From the NCBI RefSeq assembly GCF_010731595.1, contig NZ_AP022582.1:4154001-4218000 (forward strand): a DNA stretch of 64,000 nt. The letters are read 5' to 3'. This DNA comes from Mycobacterium seoulense (GTDB lineage: Bacteria; Actinomycetota; Actinomycetes; Mycobacteriales; Mycobacteriaceae). Positions 55,415 to 64,000 of the stretch are shown piece after piece (positions within the stretch are counted from its first letter, which is position 1; each line of letters starts with the position of its first letter). The notes beneath the pieces are model-generated. The model had not been told where the DNA came from and did not search any database. It worked only from the letters and a program-made list of their open reading frames with translations. Made by a program: the position numbers and the translations under genes.

Positions 55415-56134
55415 CTACCGCCACGCGAAGACCGGTTGCTCCAGCTCATCGACGGGATCGTGGCGGCCCTCCAGACACCACCACCGCACTTGCAGCAGCA
55501 CGGCACCCGTCGGTGCGTGAATCAGGTCGTTCCCCAGCGGGATCTGCACGACGGGGCGGGGGCTCTCCGGAATGGTGACAAATCGCGGCGAGTCGTCGCG
55601 CTGCAATTGGTGCAGGCCCACCCGGTACACGGCCACCACCTCGTCGGGCGCCGGGTGCGGATCGAGACGTCCGCCGCCCCAGATCACGACCGGGGTGATG
55701 ACGTAGCCGGACCGCGTCGGGTAGTCGTCCAGGAGGCCTAGCACGGTCGAGCCGGGCAGGTCGATGTCGACCTCCTCGTGCAGTTCCCTGAGCGCCGCGT
55801 CGACGGCGGTCTCGCCCGGGTCGAGCCGGCCACCGGGCAGCGCCCACTGCGCCGCGTGCGCGTTGAGCCGAGACGCCCTGCGGCACAACAGGAAAGCCGC
55901 ACCACCGGATACGCCGACCATGCGGCCGTCGAGACCGGGCTCCGGCATCGGACGATCGCCGATCCACTCGGCCACCGGCGCGGGATCCACCCGGTCCTCG
56001 CCCAGGCTCGAGTCGACCAGCACGACGGCGACCGCCGCATGCCGCTTCTCCGGGTCGGTCACCTCGCGACGATAATGGCGCGCCAGGTGGCCCTTGATCC
56101 GGTCGCGGAGCGCCTCGTCGTACGGGATGGTCAC
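55415..56134 (-). CDS. Nudix hydrolase
   Basis: 239 aa from GTG 56134 (MTIPYDEALRDRIKGHLARHYRREV); the open frame reaches 56278 but the extra 48 codons are not family-like. The Nudix box GRLDPGETAVDAALRELHEEVDI fits GX5EX7REUXEEXGU except for the final glycine, which is aspartate. It follows AAFLLCRRASRLNAHAAQWALPG. The context around the box resembles CoA pyrophosphatases of the NudL type, but the substrate is not certain. Confidence 0.83.
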   Translation of the reverse strand: MTIPYDEALRDRIKGHLARHYRREVTDPEKRHAAVAVVLVDSSLGEDRVDPAPVAEWIGDRPMPEPGLDGRMVGVSGGAAFLLCRRASRLNAHAAQWALPGGRLDPGETAVDAALRELHEEVDIDLPGSTVLGLLDDYPTRSGYVITPVVIWGGGRLDPHPAPDEVVAVYRVGLHQLQRDDSPRFVTIPESPRPVVQIPLGNDLIHAPTGAVLLQVRWWCLEGRHDPVDELEQPVFAWR

Positions 56135-56267
56135 GCGTTCGAGACTATGCGGGCATGGCCGGCGCGCCGCGGACTGTTGCCGCAAGGGCGATCCCGGGCC
56201 CGCCGGATGCTCCGGGTGAACGCCGGGCGCCCCGGCGTCGTAGGTGTCCATGTATGGGAGGAGAAGG

Positions 56268-57311
56268 ATGAAGGTCATCGGTTTCGAAGAGCACTACAGG
56301 CTCCCGGCGATAGGCGATGAACACCGCAACGACGGGCAGGGCGGGGCGACCGAACTCCTCAAGGAGACGGGTTACGGCTCGCCCGGTCCGGAAGGAGAAT
56401 GGCCGCCGGGCATCAACGACCTGGGCGAGGGCCGCATCGCCGCGATGGACGCCGCGGGCGTCGATATGCAGATCCTCTCGCACTCCGTCCCCGGCCCCGA
56501 GACGCTGGAGCCGGCGGTCGGGGTCGAGCTGGCCCGGCGGGCCAACGACGCGGTGGTGGCCGCGGTAGCCCGGCACCCGGACCGCTTCCGCGGCTTCGCC
56601 ACGCTGCCGATGCGCGATCCGGCCGCGGCCGCGGGCGAGCTCGAACGCACCGTCCGCGATCACGGCTTCGTGGGCGCCCTCATCAACGGTCACATCAGCG
56701 GGCGCTATCTCGATGACACGTTCTTCTGGCCGGTGTTCGAAACCGCCGAATCACTCGGTGTGCCAATCTTTTTGCACCCCACGATGCCGCCACGACCGGT
56801 CATCGACACCTACTACGCCGGCTTCGACCCGAAGATCACCGCCCGACTGGCGGGGGCGGGAGTCGGCTGGCACATCGACACGGGGGTGCACTGCCTGCGG
56901 CTGATCCTCGGCGGGGTGTTCGACCGGTTCCCCCGGCTGCAGATCATCGTGGGCCACCACTTCGAGGGGCTGAGCTGGATGGGCTGGCGAACCGACTACT
57001 CGTTTCCGCCGGAGGTCACCGGCCTCAAGCGCACCGTCAAGGAGTACCTTCGGGAGAACTTCTACGGCGGCATCCTCGCCGGCGACTTCTTCAACCAGGA
57101 GCCCGGCGCGATGGACCCCAGCTGGAGCCTGTCCTTCCACGCGTATCAGGCGATGGTGAACGTCATCGGCATCGACCGTGTCGTGTTCACCGCCGACTAT
57201 CCCTACGGAAACATCAAGGCGTGCCGGCAGTTTCTCGACCGGATGCCCATCGGCGAAGACGATCGAGAAAAGATCGCCCACCGCAACGCCGAGCGTCTGC
57301 TGAGGCTTTGA
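56268..57311 (+). CDS. amidohydrolase-2 family protein, gamma-resorcylate decarboxylase-like
   Basis: 347 aa from ATG 56268, preceded by GGGAGGAGAAGG. It starts MKVIGFEEHYRLP, the EEH metal-binding start of the ACMSD/2,6-dihydroxybenzoate decarboxylase group, and continues with GVDMQILSHSVPGPE, FLHPTMPP, IVGHHFEGLSWM and VVFTADYPYGN, which supply the remaining metal and catalytic residues. It likely decarboxylates or hydrolyses an aromatic or related acid; substrate unknown. Confidence 0.85.
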   Translation: MKVIGFEEHYRLPAIGDEHRNDGQGGATELLKETGYGSPGPEGEWPPGINDLGEGRIAAMDAAGVDMQILSHSVPGPETLEPAVGVELARRANDAVVAAVARHPDRFRGFATLPMRDPAAAAGELERTVRDHGFVGALINGHISGRYLDDTFFWPVFETAESLGVPIFLHPTMPPRPVIDTYYAGFDPKITARLAGAGVGWHIDTGVHCLRLILGGVFDRFPRLQIIVGHHFEGLSWMGWRTDYSFPPEVTGLKRTVKEYLRENFYGGILAGDFFNQEPGAMDPSWSLSFHAYQAMVNVIGIDRVVFTADYPYGNIKACRQFLDRMPIGEDDREKIAHRNAERLLRL

Positions 57312-57366
57312 GCCGCCGGACCGTCATCAGAGCCGCCCGAATGGGCGGGTGTGGTTAACTGCGACC

Positions 57367-58284
57367 GTGCAAAGGGAACCGGTGCTGGCCCGGCGCTTCT
57401 TCGATCGCTACGAGCCGGTGCACGCCGTGACATATTTCGCCCCGGAGGCTCGCGCGGCGTTGGACGGGCTGGGTTACCGGGGTTTCTGGATGGGCTACTT
57501 CGCGGCCCGCTCGGCGCCGCTGGGCATGGTGCCGCGCGAGGTCGTCACCGCGATCTTCTACAACTTCGCCCCCGAGCGGGTCGCCAAGGCGTTACCCGCG
57601 GCCTGGCAGGTCGCCGGTCCCGACGCGGCGCTGCACGCCCGGCAGGAGTCCGCCGTCGCGGCCCTACGCCGCTACGGCCTGAACACGGACGAAAACGTTC
57701 GCGTCGCAGCGGAATTGGCGGGGAGGGCGGCCCGGCAGGCGCCGCTGGACGGACGCCCCCTGTTCGCCGCGAACCTGGCGCTGCCGTGGCCGGAGGATCC
57801 ATTGGCCGCGCTGTGGCACGCGACGACGTTGTTACGCGAGCATCGCGGCGACGCGCACGTAGCGGTGCTGGCCGCCGCCGGGGTCTCGGGCCGGGAGTCC
57901 AACGTGTTGCACGCCGCCGCGGGCGGGGTCCCGCGCGAGTACATCGCGCGCACCCGCGACTACGACGAGGCGGCGTGGCGGCATCACGAGCAGCGCCTGG
58001 CCGAGCGGGGCCTGCTCCACGATGACGGCTCGCTGACCACGGCCGGCAGGGACCTGAAGGACCACATCGAGCGGTCCACCGATGCGCTCTCCCTGTCGGC
58101 GCTCGACGCGCTCGGCGACCAGGAGGTGGAAACGCTGTTCCGGGCGCTCACGCCGATCACCCGTGCCGTGGTCGCCGGCGGCGATGTCCCCGACCTCACC
58201 CCGATGTCGTTGCGCCGCGACGAATTGCACGACGACGGCGCGCATTTGCCTTCTCAGCCGCCGCGGGACGACGGGTTAATCTAG
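57367..58284 (+). CDS. SCO6745-family protein
   Basis: 305 aa from GTG 57367 (six codons more if GTG 57349 is used). It starts with the family pattern LARRFFDRYEPVHAVTYFAPEARAALDGLGYRGFWMGYFAARSAPLGMVPREVVTAIFYNFAP and has a C-terminal winged-helix-like part (RLAERGLLHDDGSLTTAGRDLKDHIERSTD). This actinobacterial family is of unknown function, distantly MarR-like. It is 5 nt before the YdeI-like gene. Confidence 0.75.
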   Translation: MQREPVLARRFFDRYEPVHAVTYFAPEARAALDGLGYRGFWMGYFAARSAPLGMVPREVVTAIFYNFAPERVAKALPAAWQVAGPDAALHARQESAVAALRRYGLNTDENVRVAAELAGRAARQAPLDGRPLFAANLALPWPEDPLAALWHATTLLREHRGDAHVAVLAAAGVSGRESNVLHAAAGGVPREYIARTRDYDEAAWRHHEQRLAERGLLHDDGSLTTAGRDLKDHIERSTDALSLSALDALGDQEVETLFRALTPITRAVVAGGDVPDLTPMSLRRDELHDDGAHLPSQPPRDDGLI

Positions 58285-58289
58285 GCCCC

Positions 58290-58556
58290 ATGAGCAGTCA
58301 GCGGATACCCGGCGGGGTCGTGCACGAGCTCCCCACAGACCTGCGCGAGTCGCTGATCGGCAATGCCACCGCGCTCGCCGCGTGGAAGGACATCACGCCG
58401 CTGGCCCGCAACGAGTTCATCTGCTGGGTCGAGGACGCCAAGCAGGAGGCGACCAGGCAGCGCCGCATTCGCCGGACGCAGGAGGAGCTCGAAGAAGGCA
58501 AGCGCCGGCCGTGCTGCTGGCCGGGATGCAAGCACCGCGAGCGCACCGGGAGATGA
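58290..58556 (+). CDS. YdeI/OmpD-associated family small protein
   Basis: 88 aa. HELPTDLRESLIGNATALAAWKDITPLARNEFICWVEDAKQEATRQRRIRRTQEELEEGKRRPCCWPGC matches the C-terminal helical domain of the YdeI/OmpD-associated family (NEFICWV, then KRRPCCW). No function is established. It closely follows the SCO6745-like gene and is convergent with the VOC gene, 7 nt apart. Confidence 0.78.
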   Translation: MSSQRIPGGVVHELPTDLRESLIGNATALAAWKDITPLARNEFICWVEDAKQEATRQRRIRRTQEELEEGKRRPCCWPGCKHRERTGR

Positions 58557-58563
58557 ACGCGGG

Positions 58564-58920
58564 TCAGCGTCCCAGCGACTTGTAGAACACCAGGCCGTTG
58601 CCCTTGTTGTCGTAGACCACGGCGCGGCGTTCGTGCGCGTCGTCGTACGGGCCTTTGACGATGCCGCCGCCGCTGGCCTCCACCGCCTTGGCCGCGGCGT
58701 CGACGTCGGCGGTCTTGATGCCGACGACGACCTGACCCGGTATCGGATGGTCCACGTCGGTCGCCAGCGCGAGCGTGACCGGGCCGCCGTCGAGGGCGGC
58801 GAAGTGGGCCCCGTCGCGAAATTTCAGCGGCATGCCCAGCGTCTCGCTGTAGAACCGGATCGACTCGTCGAGGTCATCGGTCGACAGGACGATCATCTTG
58901 ACTTCGTGCTCGCTCACGGG
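58564..58920 (-). CDS. VOC-family (glyoxalase/bleomycin-resistance fold) protein
   Basis: 118 aa from GTG 58920, chosen because AGAGGAGG ends 5 nt before it; ATG 58944 would add eight residues. One full VOC fold: VKMIVLSTDDLDESIRFYSETLGMPLKFRDG, then VVGIKTADVDAAAKAVEASGGGIVKGPYD and RAVVYDNKGNGLVFYKSLGR. Metal ligands are not convincing, so it may be a binding or resistance protein. Confidence 0.82.
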   Translation of the reverse strand, partial: PVSEHEVKMIVLSTDDLDESIRFYSETLGMPLKFRDGAHFAALDGGPVTLALATDVDHPIPGQVVVGIKTADVDAAAKAVEASGGGIVKGPYDDAHERRAVVYDNKGNGLVFYKSLGR

Positions 58921-59062
58921 CCCTCCTCTGGCGGTGGATGGCATTCAGATTAGGCCCGGGGCGCAGGCCGGGAGACGACGGGGACGCGACAAAGGGCGCC
59001 GAGCGCTGGACACCTTGTGCGGCAGGGGCATTGACGCAGTCAGCCCCTATCACGGCCCAGAG

Positions 59063-59578
59063 TCAGGTGCGGCCGGCCGGAACGATCTGCCCGTCAAGGT
59101 AATCCATCGGCGGGCCGTCGCCGTGCCCCGCGTCGCGGTCGGCCACAGCGGTGGCCAGGGCGGTGCCATCCTGAATGGTCCCGACGATTTCGATGTGGTC
59201 GTTAACCGTGAAATGCGTTATGGCAGTGGCTGGTTGGCCGCCGCCGTGCGCGATGAAGGTGGTGTTGGGGGTGACGAGATACGTCTGGGTGTAGCCGTTG
59301 GCGCTGCGCGCGGTGACCGAGCCCGCCGACACGGCGATCACCGTTCCCTCCTGCCGCACCGGCTGCGAGGCCGGGGGCGGCTCCTGGCTGGCCTCGACCG
59401 TTCGCCTGTCGTTATGCGGCGCGTTGAGCACCAGGGCTGTCAGGGCCGCCGCGCACAGCGTCGAAGCGGAGACGACATCGCATACCGTCGCGACGCCCGC
59501 CCCCCGCCGCACGGCGGGATCCGCGGGCCGACTTTGCTGCGGCGTCGGGATCATTCGATGCTTGGCACTCACGAGCAA
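59063..59578 (-). CDS. membrane-anchored protein with small beta domain (DUF5666-like)
   Basis: 171 aa. One transmembrane helix near residues 33-52 (DVVSASTLCAAALTALVL) follows a short cytosolic N-terminus. The extracytoplasmic part has EGTVIAVSAGSVTARSANGYTQTYLVTPNTTFIAHGG and FTVNDHIEIVGTIQDGTALATAV, an OB-like fold as in DUF5666 proteins. Function unknown. Monocistronic. Confidence 0.7.
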   Translation of the reverse strand: MLVSAKHRMIPTPQQSRPADPAVRRGAGVATVCDVVSASTLCAAALTALVLNAPHNDRRTVEASQEPPPASQPVRQEGTVIAVSAGSVTARSANGYTQTYLVTPNTTFIAHGGGQPATAITHFTVNDHIEIVGTIQDGTALATAVADRDAGHGDGPPMDYLDGQIVPAGRT

Positions 59579-59711
59579 TCCTTCCCTGCGGTTTCGCGCC
59601 GACGAAGGTCGACGCGTACCGAATCAGGTTGTTGCTCGTGGTTTTACCCCGGGGGTGGCGCTGATAAACCGGTCCGGTGTCGGCCCGTCCGGATCGACCC
59701 CTCGCGGGTGG

Positions 59712-60602
59712 TCAGCCCTTGGCGAGGGTGAACTGCGCGACGTCGGTGTAGCCCTCGCGGAACAGGTCGGCGCAACCGGTCAGGTACTTCATGTACCGGT
59801 CGTAGACCTCCTGGGACTGGATCGCGACGGCCTCGTCGCGGCGTGATTCGAGCGCTGCCGCCCAGGTGTCGAGGGTCCGGGCGTAGTGCAGGCGCAGCGG
59901 CTGGACGAGCTTGACCCCGAAGCCGGCGCGCTCGGCGTGCTCGACGACGGTCTTGGCGGCGGGCAGGTCACCGCCCGGGAAGATCTCGTCCATGATGAAT
60001 TTCATGAACCGCAGCTTCGTCATCGTGATGGGCAGCCCGCGCTCGGCGAATTCTTCGCCGCTGGGCTGGATGATGGTGTGCAGCATCATCACCCCGTCGG
60101 CGGGCAGCGCCTCGTAGGCCATCTTGAAGAAGTCGGGGTACCGGTCCCGCCCGAAGTGCTCGAAGGCGCCGATGGACACGATGCGGTCCACCCTTTCGTC
60201 GAACTGCTCCCAGCCCTGCAGCAGCACCCGCTTGCTGCGCGGGCTGGGGTGCTGATCCAGACGCCGCTGCACGTGCGCCTGCTGGTTGCGGCTCAGGGTC
60301 AGGCCGACGACGTTGACGTCGTAGCGCTCGAGCGCCCGCACGATGGTGGTGCCCCAGCCGCAGCCGATGTCCAGCAGCGTCTGCCCTGCCTGCAGGCCGA
60401 GCTTGCCCAGCGACAGGTCGACCTTCGCGAGCTGCGCCTCTTCCAGGGTCATGTCGTCGCGTTCGAAGTAGGCGCAGCTGTAGGTCCGCGTGGGGTCCAG
60501 GAAGAGCGCGAAGAACTCGTCGGACAAGTCGTAGTGTGCCTGGACGTCGTCGAAATGCGGTTCCAGGTTTGCGGGCTCACTGCGATTTTCCGACACGAAC
60601 AA
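59712..60602 (-). CDS. mycolic acid cyclopropane synthase/methyltransferase family
   Basis: 296 aa, the CmaA/MmaA/PcaA group. SAM-binding motif LDIGCGWGTTIVRALERYDVNVVGLTLSRNQ, and family blocks VQAHYDLSDEFFALFLDPTRTYSCAYFERDDMTLEEAQLAK, RIVSIGAFEHFG and YMKYLTGCADLFREGYTDVAQFTL. IGAFEHFG (with glutamate) resembles CmaA1 and MmaA2 rather than MmaA3. It uses S-adenosylmethionine to modify double bonds in meromycolate chains. The specific product cannot be assigned. It is a hallmark of mycobacterial cell walls. Confidence 0.9.
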   Translation of the reverse strand: MFVSENRSEPANLEPHFDDVQAHYDLSDEFFALFLDPTRTYSCAYFERDDMTLEEAQLAKVDLSLGKLGLQAGQTLLDIGCGWGTTIVRALERYDVNVVGLTLSRNQQAHVQRRLDQHPSPRSKRVLLQGWEQFDERVDRIVSIGAFEHFGRDRYPDFFKMAYEALPADGVMMLHTIIQPSGEEFAERGLPITMTKLRFMKFIMDEIFPGGDLPAAKTVVEHAERAGFGVKLVQPLRLHYARTLDTWAAALESRRDEAVAIQSQEVYDRYMKYLTGCADLFREGYTDVAQFTLAKG

Positions 60603-60778
60603 CCTCTGACATCGGTGGGGCTTGACGGCGTGCGATCGCGGTCGATCGGCACGCTGGTGCCCTAGTGTATCCGGACGGTTCGCGCGGCCCCGCCGGCGTG
60701 TTCCCCCGGTTGACTGGTTCCGTGGCCATGGGACACCATGGCCGCGAACCGTAGCGGTGAGGGAGGTGGGGCGTCGCG

Positions 60779-61372
60779 ATGGCTGACATCACCATGTTGA
60801 TCCTCGCCGACCACGAGTGGTTCCGCGAACAGTTCGCCAGGCTGGACGACCTGCAGGCCCAGACGCCGGCGGACCAAACCGCGCTGGCGCGGTTGTGGCG
60901 TCCCCTCGCCGACAAGCTGGACGTGCACGCCTACGTCGAAGAGAAGATCTTCTACCCGCAGTTGCTGAGGCGGGGCACGGACGACGCCGAAGGCGAGACG
61001 CTCGACGCCATCGGGGACCACAACGACATCCGCGACGGGGTGCGCGACGCCAACGCCGCCCCCGTCGGCACCGACCAGTGGTGGGCGGCGGTCGGACGCA
61101 CCCGCGAGGCCAACGACGACCACATGGCTGAGGAGGAGCGGGAAGGGCTGTCGGATTTCCGCCGCAGCGCTCCGATCGGCCTTCGCGAAGCGCTGGGGCG
61201 GCAATACAGCGATTTCATGGCCGAACATCCCACGACCGAGGGGTTGCCGATCGTCGACCGCGATCCGCAACGCTATGTCGAGGATTTCGGGGTGACCGCG
61301 CGGTCCGCGCCGAAGGAGCCTTCCACACCCAAGGACTTCTCGCTCCGCATCGGCAGCCTGCAAGGTCAGTGA
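60779..61372 (+). CDS. hemerythrin-domain protein
   Basis: 197 aa. Di-iron ligands appear complete: H12 (DHEWF), H50 and E54 (DVHAYVEEK), H81 (DHND), and H115 with E119 (DDHMAEEE). Four-helix bundle, then a polar C-terminal tail. Actinobacterial hemerythrins of this sort may sense or store oxygen, nitric oxide or peroxide. It is divergent from the methyltransferase gene. No partner gene is evident. Confidence 0.85.
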   Translation: MADITMLILADHEWFREQFARLDDLQAQTPADQTALARLWRPLADKLDVHAYVEEKIFYPQLLRRGTDDAEGETLDAIGDHNDIRDGVRDANAAPVGTDQWWAAVGRTREANDDHMAEEEREGLSDFRRSAPIGLREALGRQYSDFMAEHPTTEGLPIVDRDPQRYVEDFGVTARSAPKEPSTPKDFSLRIGSLQGQ

Positions 61373-61449
61373 GTTCCCGCCGGGGTACCCCCGCTCGCTA
61401 GCATCGGCCACCGGTCGATGCAGACGAGAGAGCCGGTTGGGAGTGTGAG

Positions 61450-62880
61450 TTGTTCGGCCCGCGAGACTTCTGGGTACGCAATCCGTCGATGAGTGCACGG
61501 GGCCGCCGAAGGAAATGGGCACGCAACGAGATCAGGGTCGCCGACCCGGCCATGCGCCAGACCATCATGGGGACCGCCATCGGCAACTTCATGGAGTGGT
61601 ACGACTTCGGGGTCTACGGCTACATCGCCACCACCATCGCCCAGGTGTTCTATCCCGGTAAGAGCGTCAGCGGCGTCCACCTGATCGCGACGTTCGGCAC
61701 CCTGGCGGCAGCGTTCGTGGTGCGCCCGCTCGGCGGGTTCATCTTCGGCCCGCTCGGCGACCGCATCGGACGGCACCGGGTGCTTGTCGTCACCATCCTG
61801 ATGATGACGGTGAGCACCACCGTCACCGGTTTGCTGCCCGGCTACAGCGCGATCGGGATCTGGGCGCCGATCCTGCTCGTGATCGCCCGCATCTTCCAGG
61901 GCCTGTCGACCGGCGGTGAGTACGTCGGCGCGATGACCTATCTGGTCGAGCAGGCTCCCGACCACAGACGCGGCATGATGGTCGGCTTCCTGCCGATGGG
62001 CAACCTCGTCGGGTTCGTGCTCGCCGGGATGCTGGTGACCGGACTGCAGACCTGGCTGCCCGAGAACGACATGCTGACGTACGGCTGGCGGATTCCTCTG
62101 CTGCTGGGTTTGCCCTTCGGGCTGTTCGCGCTGTTTCTGCGGCTACGGCTCGAGGAGTCGTCCGCCTACGAGAAGGCGACCGATGGCGTACACCCGGCCG
62201 GCGGCGGCCGGCAGCAACTTCGGCACACGGTCATCGACCAGTGGCGGGGCCTGCTGATCTGCGCGGCCCTCGTGCTGACCTCACAGGTCGCCGACTTCAT
62301 GCTGACCGGCTACCTGCCGACGTATCTCAAGCTGTTCGTGCGCGTCGGCCACTCCGCCGGACTGGTGATGATCGTGGTGACGCTGGCGATCCTGATGGTC
62401 ACCGTGGTGCTCGTGGCCGCGCTGTCCGATCGCGTCGGCGTCAAGCCGATCATGTGGACCGGCTGCGCACTGCTGATCGTGGGCTCCATTCCCGCGTTCC
62501 TGCTCATCCGGTTCGGCGGCGTCTACCCGGTGATCTTCATCGGCGTGCTGCTGATCGGGTTGATGGAACTCTGCTTCGACAGCACCGCGCCCGCCATGCT
62601 GCCTGCCCTGTTTCCCACCAACGTGCGCTACGGGGCGCTGGCCATCTCCTACAACATCTCGATCTCGGCCGTGGGCGGCACCACGCCGCTGATCGCCCAG
62701 GCGTTGGTGTCGGGCACCGGGAACGTCATGGCACCCGCGTACATGCTCATCTTCGGTGGCCTGGTGGGGGCCGTCACGCTGCTGTTCACGCCCGAGGTCG
62801 CCAGGAAGCCGCTGCCCGGATCCGGGCCCGCCGTGGAAACCGAGCAGGAGGCGCGCGAGCTGGCCGACGACGTCCGGTAG
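61450..62880 (+). CDS. MFS transporter, metabolite:H+ symporter type (ProP-like)
   Basis: 476 aa. MHS-family marks: GNFMEWYDFGVYGYIATTIAQVFYPG in helix 1, RPLGGFIFGPLGDRIGRHRVL after helix 2, RIFQGLSTGGEYVGAMTYLVEQAP, and LFPTNVRYGALAISYNISISAVGGTTPLIAQ near the C-terminus. These resemble E. coli ProP (proline/betaine). The start is uncertain: TTG 61450 or ATG 61489 (MSARGRRRKW). Function: probably uptake of a compatible solute or organic acid. Confidence 0.83.
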   Translation: MFGPRDFWVRNPSMSARGRRRKWARNEIRVADPAMRQTIMGTAIGNFMEWYDFGVYGYIATTIAQVFYPGKSVSGVHLIATFGTLAAAFVVRPLGGFIFGPLGDRIGRHRVLVVTILMMTVSTTVTGLLPGYSAIGIWAPILLVIARIFQGLSTGGEYVGAMTYLVEQAPDHRRGMMVGFLPMGNLVGFVLAGMLVTGLQTWLPENDMLTYGWRIPLLLGLPFGLFALFLRLRLEESSAYEKATDGVHPAGGGRQQLRHTVIDQWRGLLICAALVLTSQVADFMLTGYLPTYLKLFVRVGHSAGLVMIVVTLAILMVTVVLVAALSDRVGVKPIMWTGCALLIVGSIPAFLLIRFGGVYPVIFIGVLLIGLMELCFDSTAPAMLPALFPTNVRYGALAISYNISISAVGGTTPLIAQALVSGTGNVMAPAYMLIFGGLVGAVTLLFTPEVARKPLPGSGPAVETEQEARELADDVR

Positions 62881-63140
62881 CCGGCCCGGTCAAACGCGTT
62901 GCCCACGAGGCGCTTTCGAGCGGATATTTTCGCGGGCCGAATCAATCGCCGAATCGCAGGACCATGCCGTGCAGATCGCGCGGCGGGTCATCTTCCAGGC
63001 GACCGCCTATTAGGCGAAAGTGACTGCCACCAAACGTGTTTGAGTGGCGCGTGTGAGAAGCCCCGGCTTGGGTATATAGGCGGTGTGCTTCACCGTCACC
63101 GTCCCATCGCCCCCGTCGGCGCCCCATCCCGGCCGGCGCG

Positions 63141-64000
63141 TTGACGGCGCGGCCCAAGCCGGTTGACGACGACCTGCGTCGGTTGGCCGCGGCACACGGG
63201 GTGGCGACCTCCTACCGAAACGAGCGGCGAGAGCCCGTGGAGGTCGACGCCGACGTCGTCATCCGGGTGCTCGGGCTGCTCGACGTCGACGCGGCGAGCG
63301 AAGCCGACCGGCGCCGCGAGTTGGCCCGGCTGGCCGAGCGCGACCGGGCCGGCGCCCTGGCGCCCACCGTCGCCGTACGCGCGGACGGGCGTGCCCGGCC
63401 GCTCCCCCGCGCCGCCCTGTTGGTGAGCGAGAACGGCGACCGGATTGACGTCCGCGACGAGTTGCCGGGCGACCTGACCGTGGGCTGGTATCGGCTGCAC
63501 CTGCGTGACGGCCAGGAGGCCACGCTGGTGGCCGCCCCGCCGCGGGTGCCGCCGACGCCGGCAACCTGGGGCTGGATGTTGCAGCTCTACGCGCTGCGGT
63601 CGGCCCGGTCCTGGGGTGTGGGCGACCTGGGTGACCTGCGGGAATTCCTCGAGTGGACCGCCTCCGAGCACGGCGCGGGCGCGGTGCTGCTCAATCCGCT
63701 GCACGCGCCCGGCCCGACGCATCCGGTGCAGCCATCGCCGTACACCCCCTCCAGCCGACGGTTCGCCAATCCGCTCGCGTTGCGCGTCGAGGACCTCGAC
63801 GCCTACCGCCGAGCCGATCCGCACACCCGCGCGGAGGTGGACGCGCTGCGGGTCTCGGCGAGGACCGAGCGCATCGATTACGACCTGGTGTGGGCGGCCA
63901 AACGGTCGGCATTGGAGCTGCTGTGGCGCGCCGAAGGCCGTCCCCGCCCGCTGGACGAAACGGCCGCGGCTACGGGTCTGCGCGACTGGGCCACGTACTG
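63141..64000 (+). CDS. malQ: 4-alpha-glucanotransferase MalQ (3' end cut by window)
   Basis: 286 codons to the window edge. Begins TTG 63141 (MTARPKPVDDDLRRLAAAHGVATSYRNERREPVEVDADVVIRVLGLLDV), the MalQ N-domain. Then WGWMLQLYALRSARSWGVGDLGDLREFLEWTASEHGAGAVLLNPLHAPGPTHPVQPSPYTPSSRRFANPLALRVED is the amylomaltase GH77 core. The catalytic residues lie beyond the edge. It transfers glucan chains in maltodextrin/glycogen metabolism. No better start was found upstream, and the ribosome site is poor. Confidence 0.87.
   Translation, partial: MTARPKPVDDDLRRLAAAHGVATSYRNERREPVEVDADVVIRVLGLLDVDAASEADRRRELARLAERDRAGALAPTVAVRADGRARPLPRAALLVSENGDRIDVRDELPGDLTVGWYRLHLRDGQEATLVAAPPRVPPTPATWGWMLQLYALRSARSWGVGDLGDLREFLEWTASEHGAGAVLLNPLHAPGPTHPVQPSPYTPSSRRFANPLALRVEDLDAYRRADPHTRAEVDALRVSARTERIDYDLVWAAKRSALELLWRAEGRPRPLDETAAATGLRDWATY

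Noticed and set aside
1..64000. tRNA, rRNA and CRISPR arrays
   Set aside because: I looked for regularly spaced repeats and for cloverleaf-like segments in the gaps and saw none. A dedicated tRNA scan was not possible.

Overview
This 64 kb window comes from a GC-rich Mycobacterium chromosome. It carries a complete ESX-1 type VII secretion locus followed directly by most of an ESX-2 locus, in the gene order known from M. tuberculosis (Rv3862c to Rv3893c). Only the slow-growing clade is generally known to carry ESX-2, so a slow-growing non-tuberculous species is the best guess. The flanking genes are not those of M. tuberculosis. I saw no rRNA, tRNA, CRISPR array, insertion sequence or phage gene.

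Layout. 1-2158: a SigI-like ECF sigma factor (cut by the window edge), an NAD(P)-binding protein and a deazaflavin nitroreductase-family protein. 2254-4141: the divergent ESX-1 regulators whiB6 and espM around a 0.5 kb control region. 4288-8550: espE-espF present twice in tandem, with a decayed third espE tail between the copies. 8553-17232: espG1, espH, eccA1, eccB1, eccCa1, eccCb1. 17343-19440: a shrunken PE35 (48 codons), PPE68, esxB (CFP-10), esxA (ESAT-6). 19546-23626: espI, eccD1, espJ. 23627-29600: an extra espB on the + strand behind two 20-bp palindromes, convergent with the minus-strand espK, espL and espB. 29963-32072: an insert between espB and eccE1 holding a DUF4254 gene, a family 9 glycosyltransferase and a second espL. 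32203-34954: eccE1, mycP1.

35065-46127 is ESX-2 on the minus strand: eccA2, eccE2, mycP2, eccD2, a MinD-like ATPase, espG2, esxC, esxD, PPE69, PE36. The operon stops there. eccC2 and eccB2, which should precede PE36, are absent from the window, and their place is taken by a PrrB-like sensor kinase without a response regulator.

46464-64000 is ordinary mycobacterial metabolism and regulation: TetR and PadR regulators with candidate operators, an acyl-CoA dehydrogenase, an Eis-family acetyltransferase, two MFS transporters, a luciferase-like F420 enzyme, a Nudix hydrolase, an amidohydrolase, a mycolic acid methyltransferase-family protein, a hemerythrin, and the start of malQ.

How it works together. 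EccB1-EccCa/Cb1-EccD1-EccE1 form the inner-membrane channel, EccA1 and EspG1 handle substrates in the cytosol, MycP1 processes EspB, and EsxA/EsxB, PPE68, EspE/F, EspB, EspJ and EspK are substrates or partners. The unusual point is repeated duplication of accessory substrates (espE, espF, espB, espL) while each core component remains single copy, together with the glycosyltransferase/DUF4254 pair embedded among espB, espL and espK. That module, the separately controlled second espB, the collapsed PE35 and the headless ESX-2 are the best candidates for new biology. Family assignments were made by eye, without database searches.
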